Of a stretch of 40,337 nucleotides of DNA, positions 32,488 to 39,560 are shown piece after piece. The position numbers and the translations under genes were made by a program. Source of the stretch: a virus. Within the stretch, counting starts at the first letter, position 1, and every line of letters begins with the position of its first letter. The stretch lies in IMG/VR virus record IMGVR_UViG_3300010373_000083, positions 1 to 40,337 of that record; one strand, 5' to 3'. The notes below the pieces were generated by a model. That model had not been told where the DNA came from, did no database searches, and saw only the letters and a program-made list of their open reading frames with translations.

Positions 32488-33849
32488 CTAGCGAATCCAG
32501 GCGCAGCCATCCTGCGCCGGGTCGGTGGATGAAACATCAGTGAACTCGTCGGCTACGGCCGACACGGTGAGCGCGGGGCGCGGATCGGACACGTGGGCGA
32601 CATGGGGCTTGCCCTCGCGCTGCACGATGATCTCTTGCAGCTTGGTCCACTGGCGCGGACCGATCACGCCGGCCTTGGCGCGCTTCTCCGCGGTCGTGGG
32701 CGAGATCAGCTTGAAGTCGTACATCTCTTCCAGCTTCAGGCGGAACGACTTGAGCAGCGCTTCGGCCTCCTGCTCGCTGGCGAACTGGCGGTTGCCTTTC
32801 TTGCCCGGCACCAGCTTGAAGTCCGGCACGCTCTCGCCGGCCAGCAGGCGACGCTCAACCTCGGTGCGGATGCCCTTGCACCAGTCCTCAATCAGGTCGA
32901 CCTGCTGCAGGCAGGCAGACAGCCAGCCTGCACCGTCGATCTCATGCGCCATCCCGTCCGCTACGACGGCCTCCTTGAATTCTTCCGGCGACGCTGGCTC
33001 AGCACCGAACACCGTCAGCGCCACCTCGTTGCGCAACGCCGGACAGGTGGCCTTGGCCTTGCAAAACCGGCACTGCTTCTCGCCCGGCGTCAGGTAGGCA
33101 TCGTCCCAGTGCTTGCGGTCGTGGACGCTTTCGAACGACGCCTCAGCCCGCTGGCACTTCTCGACAGCGGCGCGCGCGGCCTCGTGACCCCAGCGCTCCA
33201 GATCGGCGATCGACAGGTCGTACTCGCTGGGCTTCTTCGTGATGCGTGGCTGGCTGATGACCAGGCGTGCATGATCGAAGTCGCCGAAGTCACGGTATGC
33301 CGTCAGCGCGCCAAGACCGTAGCACGCCATCTGTGGGTTCGGCTCGACTCGGCCTTCGTCGCCCGTGCGACCCGCTTGCACCCCGACGCCCATGCCGTAC
33401 TTGAAGTCGACCACGACGATTTCGTCGGGCAGCAGGATGACGACGTCGGCGGTGCCCCAGCCGTCCTCCTCCGGCACGCCGAGGTAGCTGGCGTAGTTGA
33501 CCCTGACGTCGTAGAGCACCGGGTTGTCGCCGGCGATCTCACGCACGTAGTCAAGGCACACCTGCACGTGTTCGGCCATGTCGTCATCGACCAGGAACTG
33601 CCACGTGTGCGGCGTGGCGCTTTCCGGCGGCAGCACGCGGCCGTGGTCGTCCAGCGAAATGAACGTGCCCTTGAAGTCGGCGGCGTTCTTGTTCTGCTGT
33701 CCGGCCCACGTCAGCACCTGGTGCGCCGCAGTGCCTTCGGCGGCGTAGCTGTTCGCGTTGTCGGGCTGGCCCTGCTGCAGGACGTGCGAGCCGGCGCACA
33801 GCATGCGCTGTTCCATGCCGCTGGCAGGCCAGTAGGAGTGGGCGCTCAT
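32488..33849 (-). CDS. DUF2800 family PD-(D/E)XK nuclease with likely Fe-S cluster
   Basis: 453 residues, start ATG at 33849 (MSAHSYWPASGMEQRMLCAG). A RecB/Cas4-like nuclease core is visible: His43 in AAEGTAAHQ, Asp135 in GWGTADVVILL, Asp148 and Lys150 in VVVDFKYG, and Gln173 in NPQMACY. Cys18 and Cys260, Cys263, Cys269 (KQCRFCKAKATCPA) would hold a 4Fe-4S cluster as in Cas4 and AddB. It probably processes DNA ends in replication or recombination. The stop-to-start distance to DUF2815 is 17 bases. Confidence 0.88.
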   Translation of the reverse strand: MSAHSYWPASGMEQRMLCAGSHVLQQGQPDNANSYAAEGTAAHQVLTWAGQQNKNAADFKGTFISLDDHGRVLPPESATPHTWQFLVDDDMAEHVQVCLDYVREIAGDNPVLYDVRVNYASYLGVPEEDGWGTADVVILLPDEIVVVDFKYGMGVGVQAGRTGDEGRVEPNPQMACYGLGALTAYRDFGDFDHARLVISQPRITKKPSEYDLSIADLERWGHEAARAAVEKCQRAEASFESVHDRKHWDDAYLTPGEKQCRFCKAKATCPALRNEVALTVFGAEPASPEEFKEAVVADGMAHEIDGAGWLSACLQQVDLIEDWCKGIRTEVERRLLAGESVPDFKLVPGKKGNRQFASEQEAEALLKSFRLKLEEMYDFKLISPTTAEKRAKAGVIGPRQWTKLQEIIVQREGKPHVAHVSDPRPALTVSAVADEFTDVSSTDPAQDGCAWIR

Positions 33850-33850
33850 G

Positions 33851-34198
33851 TCACTCGTCCATCGCGGCGACGAGCTTGGCGTGCACGGCGCCGAGCTGGT
33901 CATCTGGCAGATCCTTGACCGCCTTCACGTCGTGCTCGGCGAGGATGGCCACGGCCTTGGCCTTGTCCTTGATGGCGAGCGCCACGGCCGCCTTGCTGAC
34001 GGTGGCACGGTCGATGTTGGCAGTTTCGATCATGTCCTTTGCCGCCGGGTTTTCCTTGACGGGCTTCTCCGTCTTGGGCGCTGCGGTCGCAGCGGGCTGC
34101 GGCGCGCCGACGACGGACTCCAGCGGGCGGCTGGCACGGCTGAAGAAGTCGGCGGCTTCCTGGACGTGGTCGAACGAAAGGGTGACGGTAACAGACAT
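33851..34198 (-). CDS. hypothetical protein, 115 aa
   Basis: ATG at 34198 with CCGGAGAAAACC upstream. The N-terminus MSVTVTLSFDHVQEAADFFS may be a small beta-helix fold; the middle is Pro/Ala/Lys-rich and the C-terminal half is helical (TVSKAAVALAIKDKAKAVAI). It resembles short phage proteins placed before DUF2800 genes. Function unknown. Confidence 0.7.
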   Translation of the reverse strand: MSVTVTLSFDHVQEAADFFSRASRPLESVVGAPQPAATAAPKTEKPVKENPAAKDMIETANIDRATVSKAAVALAIKDKAKAVAILAEHDVKAVKDLPDDQLGAVHAKLVAAMDE

Positions 34199-34276
34199 GG
34201 TTTTCTCCGGTCGAGTGGGTTGTAGCAAGTGCGAGACTGCAAGCTAGCAGATGCTAAGACACAGCGCAAGGGGGTT

Positions 34277-34414
34277 TCAGGTGCGTTTTCGCAGCTCGGC
34301 CAACTCGGCCGCCTGCTTCTCGATCAGGCGCGATTGTTCCTCGGCCTCAGCGCGCAATTCGCATATCTCGCAGCTTCGGCGAAGCTGGCCGTGTTCGCAT
34401 TCGTTGCGGGTCAC
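34277..34414 (-). CDS. small Cys-rich coiled-coil protein, 45 aa
   Basis: A GTG start overlaps the previous stop (GTGA). MTRNECEHGQLRRSCEICEL followed by a Glu/Ala heptad-like helix (EQSRLIEKQAAELAELRKR) gives a tiny zinc knuckle (Cys, His, Cys, Cys) plus coiled coil. This form recurs in many phages as a very short accessory protein. Its role is unknown. Confidence 0.62.
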   Translation of the reverse strand: MTRNECEHGQLRRSCEICELRAEAEEQSRLIEKQAAELAELRKRT

Positions 34415-34743
34415 TTCGACTCCTCCAGCATCGCGGCGTCTTCCAGGTTAGCCAGATACTGCGCCCGCGCGATCATGTCGGTATGCCACGACATGTCATC
34501 CATGTCTGACTCGCGCTCGGTTTTCAGGCGCACGGAGATTTGGAACAGCGCATCTTGCAGCGCCTCAACCTCGACGTCTCGGGAGGCATGGGCAGCTTTG
34601 AAAGCCTGCCATGAACACTCAACCCATGGGTCCATGTAGTCGTCGTGTACGCCACAGCCGTCCGCGCGAAATGCGTAACTCCAAAAAGGATGACGGACGC
34701 TCATGACGGCTCTGAACTTCGCCTGCAGTTCGTCGGTGGTCAT
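34411..34743 (-). CDS. hypothetical protein, 110 aa
   Basis: The ATG at 34743 overlaps the stop of the upstream gene (ATGA). MTTDELQAKFRAVMSVRHPF then DPWVECSWQAFKAAHASRDV and a closing acidic helix. Phage accessory proteins of this pattern (short protein with a W-x-x-W-x-A-F-x-A segment) are frequent in early operons. Function unknown. Confidence 0.7.
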   Translation of the reverse strand: MTTDELQAKFRAVMSVRHPFWSYAFRADGCGVHDDYMDPWVECSWQAFKAAHASRDVEVEALQDALFQISVRLKTERESDMDDMSWHTDMIARAQYLANLEDAAMLEESK

Positions 34744-34907
34744 GGCTGCTGTTCCTTTTCTGCATCGATCATCGATTGCAGTTCATCCGCGCAGTGCTGA
34801 TAACCGGAAGAGCGCCCTCGCTGTTCTTTGCTGGCGTAGGGGACGAGAAGGTTTCCGGCGCGCGTGCGAAGATCGGAGATGTACTGTTTCAGCGCATCAT
34901 TATCCAT
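34740..34907 (-). CDS. hypothetical protein, 55 aa
   Basis: ATG at 34907 with GGAG upstream, stop overlapping the next start (ATGA). MDNDALKQYISDLRTRAGNL through MIDAEKEQQP is helical and charged. No known family; accepted because of ribosome site and coupling. Confidence 0.6.
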   Translation of the reverse strand: MDNDALKQYISDLRTRAGNLLVPYASKEQRGRSSGYQHCADELQSMIDAEKEQQP

Positions 34908-34910
34908 CTC

Positions 34911-35462
34911 TCACTCCTTCTCGGGCTTCGGGGCTGCGGCGAGCGGATGCCAATGTGTGAAGTCGTCCGCGTTCCAGCCAAAATCGTTGCCGCCTTGATC
35001 TAGGAACTGGCCATCTTCGGCGTCGAGATGACCTGCGCAGGCGTCCCAGTAAAGAGCTTTTCCGTCGTTTCCATGCACCATGAGGCCACGAACGTGCATC
35101 GCTCCATCGTTCGGTGCTGATTCAATCGGAAGCCACCCATCCGGCACCCGCGCACTCGCCAGCATCGGCGCGACGGCTTTGAGGGCGGCGCGTGTCGCGA
35201 AGTCAAGTGCGTTAACAAGGTGCGATTCTTTTCCAGCGTGATACTGCTGCATTTCGTATTCGCCCATAGCTTTCGTTTGGGCTGCGTCGAATGCCTCAAA
35301 AATCTCATCCGTCACCCCCGTCTTCGCCGATTCGCGCTCGCGCAGGAGGTCAGCATAATTCGACGCCATCGAAAACAACTCGGCACGTTCGGCGACCGTC
35401 AGGGGATGACCGTGCATTTTTTGCAGGCTGCTACGCGCTTGTTCCGCCGTATATTTGCTCAT
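34911..35462 (-). CDS. DUF551-domain accessory protein, 183 aa
   Basis: A helical N-terminal half (MSKYTAEQARSSLQKMHGHP) is followed by a C-terminal DUF551-like domain: PDGWLPIESAPNDGAMHVRG, WDACAGHL and NADDFTHWHPLAAAP. DUF551 domains are common in phage accessory proteins; their function is not established. The next upstream feature may be a tiny coupled reading frame. Confidence 0.78.
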   Translation of the reverse strand: MSKYTAEQARSSLQKMHGHPLTVAERAELFSMASNYADLLRERESAKTGVTDEIFEAFDAAQTKAMGEYEMQQYHAGKESHLVNALDFATRAALKAVAPMLASARVPDGWLPIESAPNDGAMHVRGLMVHGNDGKALYWDACAGHLDAEDGQFLDQGGNDFGWNADDFTHWHPLAAAPKPEKE

Positions 35463-35512
35463 TGCATCACTCCCATGATTTCCAGGTCGATCTCGTCCAC
35501 CTTGTTGCGCAA
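35459..35512 (-). CDS. possible 17-aa coupled leader peptide
   Basis: TTG at 35512 with AGGA upstream encodes MRNKVDEIDLEIMGVMQ; its TGA overlaps the next ATG. It may couple translation into the DUF551 gene, or be chance. I rate it as weak. Confidence 0.22.
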   Translation of the reverse strand: MRNKVDEIDLEIMGVMQ

Positions 35513-35532
35513 GTGTTATCCTGCGAATTTGG

Positions 35533-35552
35533 GGTCTAATCAGGTGTTGGGC
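35533..35552 (+). other. possible attC half-site
   Basis: GGTCTAATCAGGTGTTGGGC resembles the right half of the attC-like sites nearby: an L-like box, a spacer beginning TCA, and GTTGGGC, a perfect GTTRRRY core. No matching left half is visible to its left. The stop codon of the 83-residue gene lies inside it, as at the next site. Confidence 0.4.
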
Positions 35553-35791
35553 GGCAAACTGTCGATCAGGCTTGATTCAAGGTTGCACACGTCATCCGCG
35601 CTTGCGTCGTCGTAGCAGCCCTTATGTGCCCGGTAGAAATAGCTGCGCCCGTCTCCCGGCTTCATCAGGCTGATAGCGCGCATGGGCCGGCTAAGCGGCT
35701 TGAGGCAATACGCACATGGAACGCCAAGGCCGGGATCAAATGCAGGGTTTTCCTGCTCCGGCGCATCAAAATATCCAAAAATCTCGGTCAT
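35540..35791 (-). CDS. hypothetical zinc-binding-like protein, 83 aa (cassette-like)
   Basis: ATG with GAGG upstream. MTEIFGYFDAPEQENPAFDP is followed by VPCAYCLKPLSRP and HKGCYDDASADDV, giving Cys-x2-Cys and His-x2-Cys, a plausible treble-clef zinc site. Similar small proteins are common in phage early operons. Its stop lies in the attC half-site and its start lies 20 bases from the R'' core of the full attC-like site. Confidence 0.72.
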   Translation of the reverse strand: MTEIFGYFDAPEQENPAFDPGLGVPCAYCLKPLSRPMRAISLMKPGDGRSYFYRAHKGCYDDASADDVCNLESSLIDSLPPNT

Positions 35792-35811
35792 GTTCGTTCC
35801 TCGTGTCTGCC

Positions 35812-35869
35812 GTCCAACAATTCGGTCAAGCGGAGCGCGTACCGCGCCCGCTTACCTCAAACGTTAGCA
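35812..35869 (+). other. attC-like integron recombination site 1
   Basis: 58 bp. R'' GTCCAAC (35812-35818, perfect RYYYAAC), 5-bp spacer, L'' GGTCAAGC (35824-35831), a short hairpin, L' GCTTACC (35850-35856), 6-bp spacer TCAAAC, R' GTTAGCA (35863-35869). L'' has one extra C against L', and the hairpin has one bulged A, the extrahelical bases that give attC its orientation. Left and right halves closely resemble those of the classical aadA cassette as I recall them. Confidence 0.75.
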
Positions 35870-36117
35870 CTCTTGTCCGGGTCATTCTCGGGCCAGTAGC
35901 CACATATCATCCGGCCCATGCCGCGCACTATCCGAAAGCGTCCATGTTCGGCCAGCAATTCGAGCGCCTCGCCGTTCGCAGAAATTGCGCCGCTGTCAGT
36001 CAGGCCCGGTTCTTTCGCATCATCTCCCGAAGTAAAACAGTGTTGCTCTGCCATCGCTTTCAGCGCGCCGAGCAGTTCATCGGTTTTCGCTTCGAGTAAT
36101 TCAATTGCGGTAGGCAT
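35857..36117 (-). CDS. hypothetical protein, 86 aa (between two attC-like sites)
   Basis: ATG at 36117 chosen for CGGGAGAA upstream. MPTAIELLEAKTDELLGALK, then an acidic loop and EALELLAEHGRFRIVRGMGR resemble a small phage accessory family. The last codons and the TGA stop are supplied by the L' to R' part of attC-like site 1, and the start lies 12 bases from the R'' core of site 2. The gene runs opposite to the attC orientation. Function unknown. Confidence 0.72.
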   Translation of the reverse strand: MPTAIELLEAKTDELLGALKAMAEQHCFTSGDDAKEPGLTDSGAISANGEALELLAEHGRFRIVRGMGRMICGYWPENDPDKSANV

Positions 36118-36129
36118 CGCATTCTCCCG

Positions 36130-36184
36130 TGCTAACACGTCATCCAAGCGGACGGCACGCCGCCGCTTAATTCAGGGGTTACCC
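36130..36184 (+). other. attC-like integron recombination site 2
   Basis: 55 bp with the same plan as site 1: R'' TGCTAAC (36130-36136), spacer ACGTC, L'' ATCCAAGC (36142-36149), hairpin with a bulged A, L' GCTTAAT (36165-36171), spacer TCAGGG, R' GTTACCC (36178-36184). The right half GCTTAATTCAGG is that of well-known class 1 cassettes from memory. The bases 36185-36269 hold no gene that I can support. Confidence 0.72.
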
Positions 36185-36269
36185 AAAGCGAGCCGGATCA
36201 GATCTACCGTTACTGACTCCACACCGGAATGCGTCCAACACGCACCCGGCCTGCATTCGCCCTGTAAGT

Positions 36270-36449
36270 TCAAACCCGGCTGACCGCCCAGGCAATGATC
36301 GGCCACGCGATCGCCACCAGTGCGGCGACGACCACGCCGCAGCAGACGATGCCCAACAGCGTATCCAGGAAGTCGTGCGGCTCACCAACACCCGGCTGGT
36401 AGCCCTGGCCCCGCATCGGCTTGTGCCGGTTCGCGAGATGGTTGTTCAT
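36270..36449 (-). CDS. small membrane protein, 59 aa
   Basis: The ATG at 36449 overlaps the previous stop (ATGA). MNNHLANRHKPMRGQGYQPG is followed by a strong membrane helix (LLGIVCCGVVVAALVAIAWP) and a short tail, IIAWAVSRV. Single-pass topology with a hydrophilic N-terminus. Possibly a superinfection-exclusion or host-membrane factor, but no direct evidence. Confidence 0.68.
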   Translation of the reverse strand: MNNHLANRHKPMRGQGYQPGVGEPHDFLDTLLGIVCCGVVVAALVAIAWPIIAWAVSRV

Positions 36450-36649
36450 GACTGGCCGTCCAGAGTGGGGTTGTGCCGGTGGTAGTCGCGTTCGGCTTGC
36501 TCGTAGATCTCGCGAACGGGCTCAAATCGCCACGCGTACAGTGGCGTGCCGCACTTTAGCTTTTTGTCGCTTCCTACCCTTGTCATGAAATGCTCGTTGC
36601 TTATGGCTACCGAGTTTTGGATGACGACTGCCGCAAGTTCATGGCTCAT
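36446..36649 (-). CDS. hypothetical protein, 67 aa, first gene of the leftward replication operon
   Basis: ATG at 36649 preferred over a GTG at 36688, because GAGGG lies at good spacing and the GTG would sit inside the promoter. MSHELAAVVIQNSVAISNEH through HRHNPTLDGQS. No family recognised. It is the first gene after the divergent promoter. Confidence 0.65.
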   Translation of the reverse strand: MSHELAAVVIQNSVAISNEHFMTRVGSDKKLKCGTPLYAWRFEPVREIYEQAERDYHRHNPTLDGQS

Positions 36650-36678
36650 GCGCGCGCCCTCGTTGACGAAGTGCGCAT

Positions 36679-36707
36679 ACCCTAGCACCTGCTATAAGAG
36701 ATTGCAA
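36679..36707 (-). promoter_or_regulatory. candidate promoter for leftward replication operon
   Basis: On the minus strand TTGCAA (36707-36702), 17-bp spacer, TAGGGT (36684-36679), with a TG one base before the -10 hexamer. It mirrors the plus promoter 14 bp away. Confidence 0.5.
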
Positions 36708-36720
36708 GCGTTTTCCCTTG

Positions 36721-36750
36721 TTGCATAAAAATCGCGCATCATGCTAGGGT
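36721..36750 (+). promoter_or_regulatory. candidate promoter for rightward primase operon
   Basis: TTGCAT (36721-36726), 18-bp spacer, TAGGGT (36745-36750), also with TG one base before the -10. TGCTAGGGTA at 36742-36751 is a perfect inverse of TACCCTAGCA at 36678-36687, so the two promoters form an inverted pair that could share one operator. Confidence 0.5.
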
Positions 36751-36780
36751 ACGCCCTACTTCCCGCCGCGCCGACCGCCC

Positions 36781-37167
36781 ATGAAGAAGCCCGCGAAATC
36801 CCGCCGCCCCACCGTCGTCTCGGCGCTCAAGTTGTGGATGCGGCTGGCGACCGCCACCGAGCAGGAAGCCCTCGCCGCGAAGTGCGACACGAGCCGGCAG
36901 ATGCTGTACCAGGTCGCCAACGGCCATCGCAATTTCAGTGCGTCGAAAGCTGGCCTGATCGAAGCCGCCAGCGCCGCCATGCACAAGACGACGCGCGGGC
37001 GGTTGCCGTTGCTGTACCGGTCGGACCTCGCCGCCGCCTGCGCCAGCTGCGCCTACGCCCGTGAGTGCCTCGGCGCGCGCGCCGAGTTCGATCTGGTGGA
37101 CGACAGCGCCGGCCATCGGATCGCGGCGAAGATCCGGCCCGCGGCACGGCGCAAGCCGCGGTCGTGA
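36781..37167 (+). CDS. helix-turn-helix transcriptional regulator-like protein
   Basis: 128 residues. A helix-turn-helix is visible at about residues 15-50: ALKLWMRLATATEQEALAAK then CDTSRQMLYQVANGHRNFSA, similar to Cro/YdaS-like phage regulators. The C-terminal half has CASCAYARECLG, a possible metal site. It is the first gene right of the inverted promoter pair and is a natural candidate to bind it and switch between units B and C. No clear ribosome site. Confidence 0.75.
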   Translation: MKKPAKSRRPTVVSALKLWMRLATATEQEALAAKCDTSRQMLYQVANGHRNFSASKAGLIEAASAAMHKTTRGRLPLLYRSDLAAACASCAYARECLGARAEFDLVDDSAGHRIAAKIRPAARRKPRS

Positions 37168-37355
37168 TTACCCTGGTGCTGGCCGTGCTGTGGTTCGCCA
37201 CGATGCCGCCGGCGCACCACACGCCGCATGCGCGTATCGAAGTCTGTCCGCACGCGCTGTACTTTATCCGCCACGGCGAACGGACGACCTGGACGAAACA
37301 CAAGCGCATGCTCTGTCGCATCGGCGACCACGACTTCTACGGGGACAAACGATGA
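37164..37355 (+). CDS. small protein with hydrophobic N-terminus, 63 aa
   Basis: A GTG start overlaps the previous stop (GTGA). MITLVLAVLWFATMPPAHHT starts with a likely membrane anchor or signal segment, followed by a Cys/His-rich basic tail (EVCPHALYFIRHGE, RMLCRIGDHD). The tail could bind a metal. Function unknown. Confidence 0.6.
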   Translation: MITLVLAVLWFATMPPAHHTPHARIEVCPHALYFIRHGERTTWTKHKRMLCRIGDHDFYGDKR

Positions 37356-37582
37356 CGTCAACCTCCTTGCGCCAGCGCATCGAACGCACGTTGGCCGACG
37401 GCCCGGGGACGGCGATGGACGTCGCGCTGGAACTGGAGCGCGACTCGCGCCGCATCGGTGCGTACCTGCGCGACCTGTGGCGCCGCGGGCATCTCGCGCG
37501 CCAGCCCTACTACCCGCCCTGCCGCATGCCCGGCGCCGCCTGCGCCCGGCGCGTGGTGTGGATGTACGCGAGGAAGGATTGA
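37352..37582 (+). CDS. winged-helix DNA-binding-like protein, 76 aa
   Basis: The ATG overlaps the previous stop (ATGA). TSLRQRIERTLADGPGTAMD, ALELERDSRRIGAYLRDLWR and RRGHLARQPYY form a typical small winged helix in the MarR-like style. It may be a second regulator or a replication accessory factor just before the primase-helicase. Confidence 0.72.
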   Translation: MTSTSLRQRIERTLADGPGTAMDVALELERDSRRIGAYLRDLWRRGHLARQPYYPPCRMPGAACARRVVWMYARKD

Positions 37583-37593
37583 ACCGCCGTCCT

Positions 37594-39552
37594 ATGAACG
37601 CACCCGCCGACATCACCGCCATCGCGCACCTGCGCTGCCCGGCGCCGCTGCGCGACCTCGCCGGCTGGGTCTGCTGGCGCTACGAGCCCAACGACAACCC
37701 GGGCGGCAAGCCGCGCAAGGTGCCGTACTACGCCGGCGGCGGGCGCCGTCAGGGGCGCCAGGGCTCGCCCGAGGACAGGGCGCAGCTCACCACCTTCGAC
37801 GCCGCGCGCAGCGCGGCAGCGCGGCGCAAGATGGACGGCGTGGGCTTCTGCACGCTGGCCGAGTTCGGCATCGTGGCGCTGGACTTCGACGCCTGCATGG
37901 TCGACGGCCAACCCCATCCCGACCTCCTGCCCGTCCTGTCCAGCACCTACGTGGAGTTCAGCCCCAGCGGCACCGGCCTGCGCGCGCTCTACCACGGCCA
38001 GCTGGGCGACCTCAAGTCGCACGGCGCGCCCTACGGGCTGGAGGTGTTCTCCAGCAAGGGGTACGTGACCATCACCGGCCATGCGCTGGACGTGGTGGAG
38101 CTGCTGGGTAACGAGGACGTCGTCGCCGACCTCGACACCGCGGCGATCGACCTGATCCGCGCGCGGTTCAAGCGCGACGCCACGCCGGCGTCAGACGCGC
38201 CTGCCGCCGATCCAGTGGGCCTCACCGACGCGCAGCTGGCGCAGGCGCTGGACGCCCTGCCGGATGACCTCGACTACGACACCTGGCTCAGCGTCGGCAT
38301 GGCGCTGCACCACGAGCGCGGCGGCGATGGCTTCGACCTGTGGGATGCGTGGTCGCAGCGCTCGCCCAAATACACCACGCGCGAGTACGGCTGGGACCGG
38401 TGGCGCAGCTTCGGCCATGGCGACGGCGCGCCGGTGACCGCGCGCAGCCTGGTGCGGCTGGCCAACGACCATGGCGCCGGGCTGGTGCTGAACGGCCCGG
38501 CGTCGCCGGAAGAGTTCGAGGCGGCCGCCAAGGCGCCCGCAACAGCCGCCGCGCGGTTCCGGCCGGTCCCGGTGGGCGAGTTCGCCCTGCGTGCGCCGCC
38601 GCGATGGATCGTCAAAGGCGTCTTGCCGGAGGCCGAGCTGGTGGTGCTGTTCGGCGAGTCCGGCTCCGGCAAGAGCTTCCTGGCGCTGGACCTGGCCATG
38701 GCGGTGGCGTTGGGTACCCCGTGGCGCGAGCGGCGCGTGCGCCAGGGTCGGGTGGTCTACATCGCGGCCGAAGGCGCCGGCGGCTTCCGCAACCGGTGTC
38801 AGGCCTACGGGCAGGCCAAGGGGCTGGACCTGCACACCCTTCCGTTCGACGTGGTCCCCGACGCGCCGAACCTGCTGCTGAAGGACGACGCGCTGGCGGT
38901 GGCCCGGGCCATCGGCCGGGCCGAGGTGGTGGTGGTGGACACCTTCGCCCAGGTGACGCCCGGCGGCAACGAGAACGCCGGCGAGGACATGGGCAAGGCG
39001 CTGGCGCACTGCAAGGGCATCCACCGCGCCACCGGCGCGCTGGTGCTGCTGGTGCACCACAGCGGCAAGGACGCCAGCAAGGGGGCCCGCGGCTGGTCCG
39101 GCCTGCGCGCTGCCGCCGACGCCGAGCTGGAAGTCATCCGCCATCCCGGCGGCCGTCTGGTGCGCACCAGCAAGCAAAAGGATGGCGAGGACGGGCTGTC
39201 GTGGGGCTTCGGCCTCGACATCGTGACGATCGGCCAGGATGAGGATGGCGACCCGCTCACATCCTGCGTCGTGGTGGAGCAGGCGCTCCCGGTCGCCGGC
39301 GCGCCGGCGCGTCTGCTCGGGCCGACCGAGCTTATCGTGAACGCCGTAGTACAGGAATTCGCGCTGGCGCAGTCGGCCGGGATCGAGGTGAAGGCGGTCC
39401 TGGCCGAAGCGGCGCGCCGGATGGACACGCCCGACAAGGGCAAGCGCGACACGCGCAAGCAACGCGCGCTGCGCGCGCTGCGCGCGCTGTGCACGGGCGA
39501 CGACGCGTCGTACATGCTGGACGATGACGACACCACGCTGACGGTCCTTTAA
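37594..39552 (+). CDS. bifunctional primase-helicase (PrimPol-like plus RepA-like AAA ATPase)
   Basis: 652 residues from ATG 37594; a TTG at 37579 overlapping the previous stop is an alternative start. The N-terminus is PrimPol-like: VGFCTLAEFGIVALDFDACM with Asp97 and Asp99, then SPSGTGLRALYHGQ and FSSKGYVTITGHAL. A PriCT-2-like domain lies at about 215-275. The helicase part has Walker A GESGSGKS (354-361), a Walker B in VVVVDTFAQVTPGGNENAG and VLLVHHSGKDASKGARGWSG. It would prime and unwind DNA for the phage polymerase. Confidence 0.9.
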   Translation: MNAPADITAIAHLRCPAPLRDLAGWVCWRYEPNDNPGGKPRKVPYYAGGGRRQGRQGSPEDRAQLTTFDAARSAAARRKMDGVGFCTLAEFGIVALDFDACMVDGQPHPDLLPVLSSTYVEFSPSGTGLRALYHGQLGDLKSHGAPYGLEVFSSKGYVTITGHALDVVELLGNEDVVADLDTAAIDLIRARFKRDATPASDAPAADPVGLTDAQLAQALDALPDDLDYDTWLSVGMALHHERGGDGFDLWDAWSQRSPKYTTREYGWDRWRSFGHGDGAPVTARSLVRLANDHGAGLVLNGPASPEEFEAAAKAPATAAARFRPVPVGEFALRAPPRWIVKGVLPEAELVVLFGESGSGKSFLALDLAMAVALGTPWRERRVRQGRVVYIAAEGAGGFRNRCQAYGQAKGLDLHTLPFDVVPDAPNLLLKDDALAVARAIGRAEVVVVDTFAQVTPGGNENAGEDMGKALAHCKGIHRATGALVLLVHHSGKDASKGARGWSGLRAAADAELEVIRHPGGRLVRTSKQKDGEDGLSWGFGLDIVTIGQDEDGDPLTSCVVVEQALPVAGAPARLLGPTELIVNAVVQEFALAQSAGIEVKAVLAEAARRMDTPDKGKRDTRKQRALRALRALCTGDDASYMLDDDDTTLTVL

Positions 39553-39560
39553 GGGGCGCC

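Noticed and set aside
36202-36262. A further attC-like site starting GTCCAACACGC
   Set aside because: Only the R''-like core is present; no matching L boxes or GTTRRRY core follow at the right spacing.
36781-37167. A lysogeny repressor and temperate lifestyle
   Set aside because: Helix-turn-helix genes and a divergent promoter exist, but no integrase, excisionase, attP or partition gene is present in the window.
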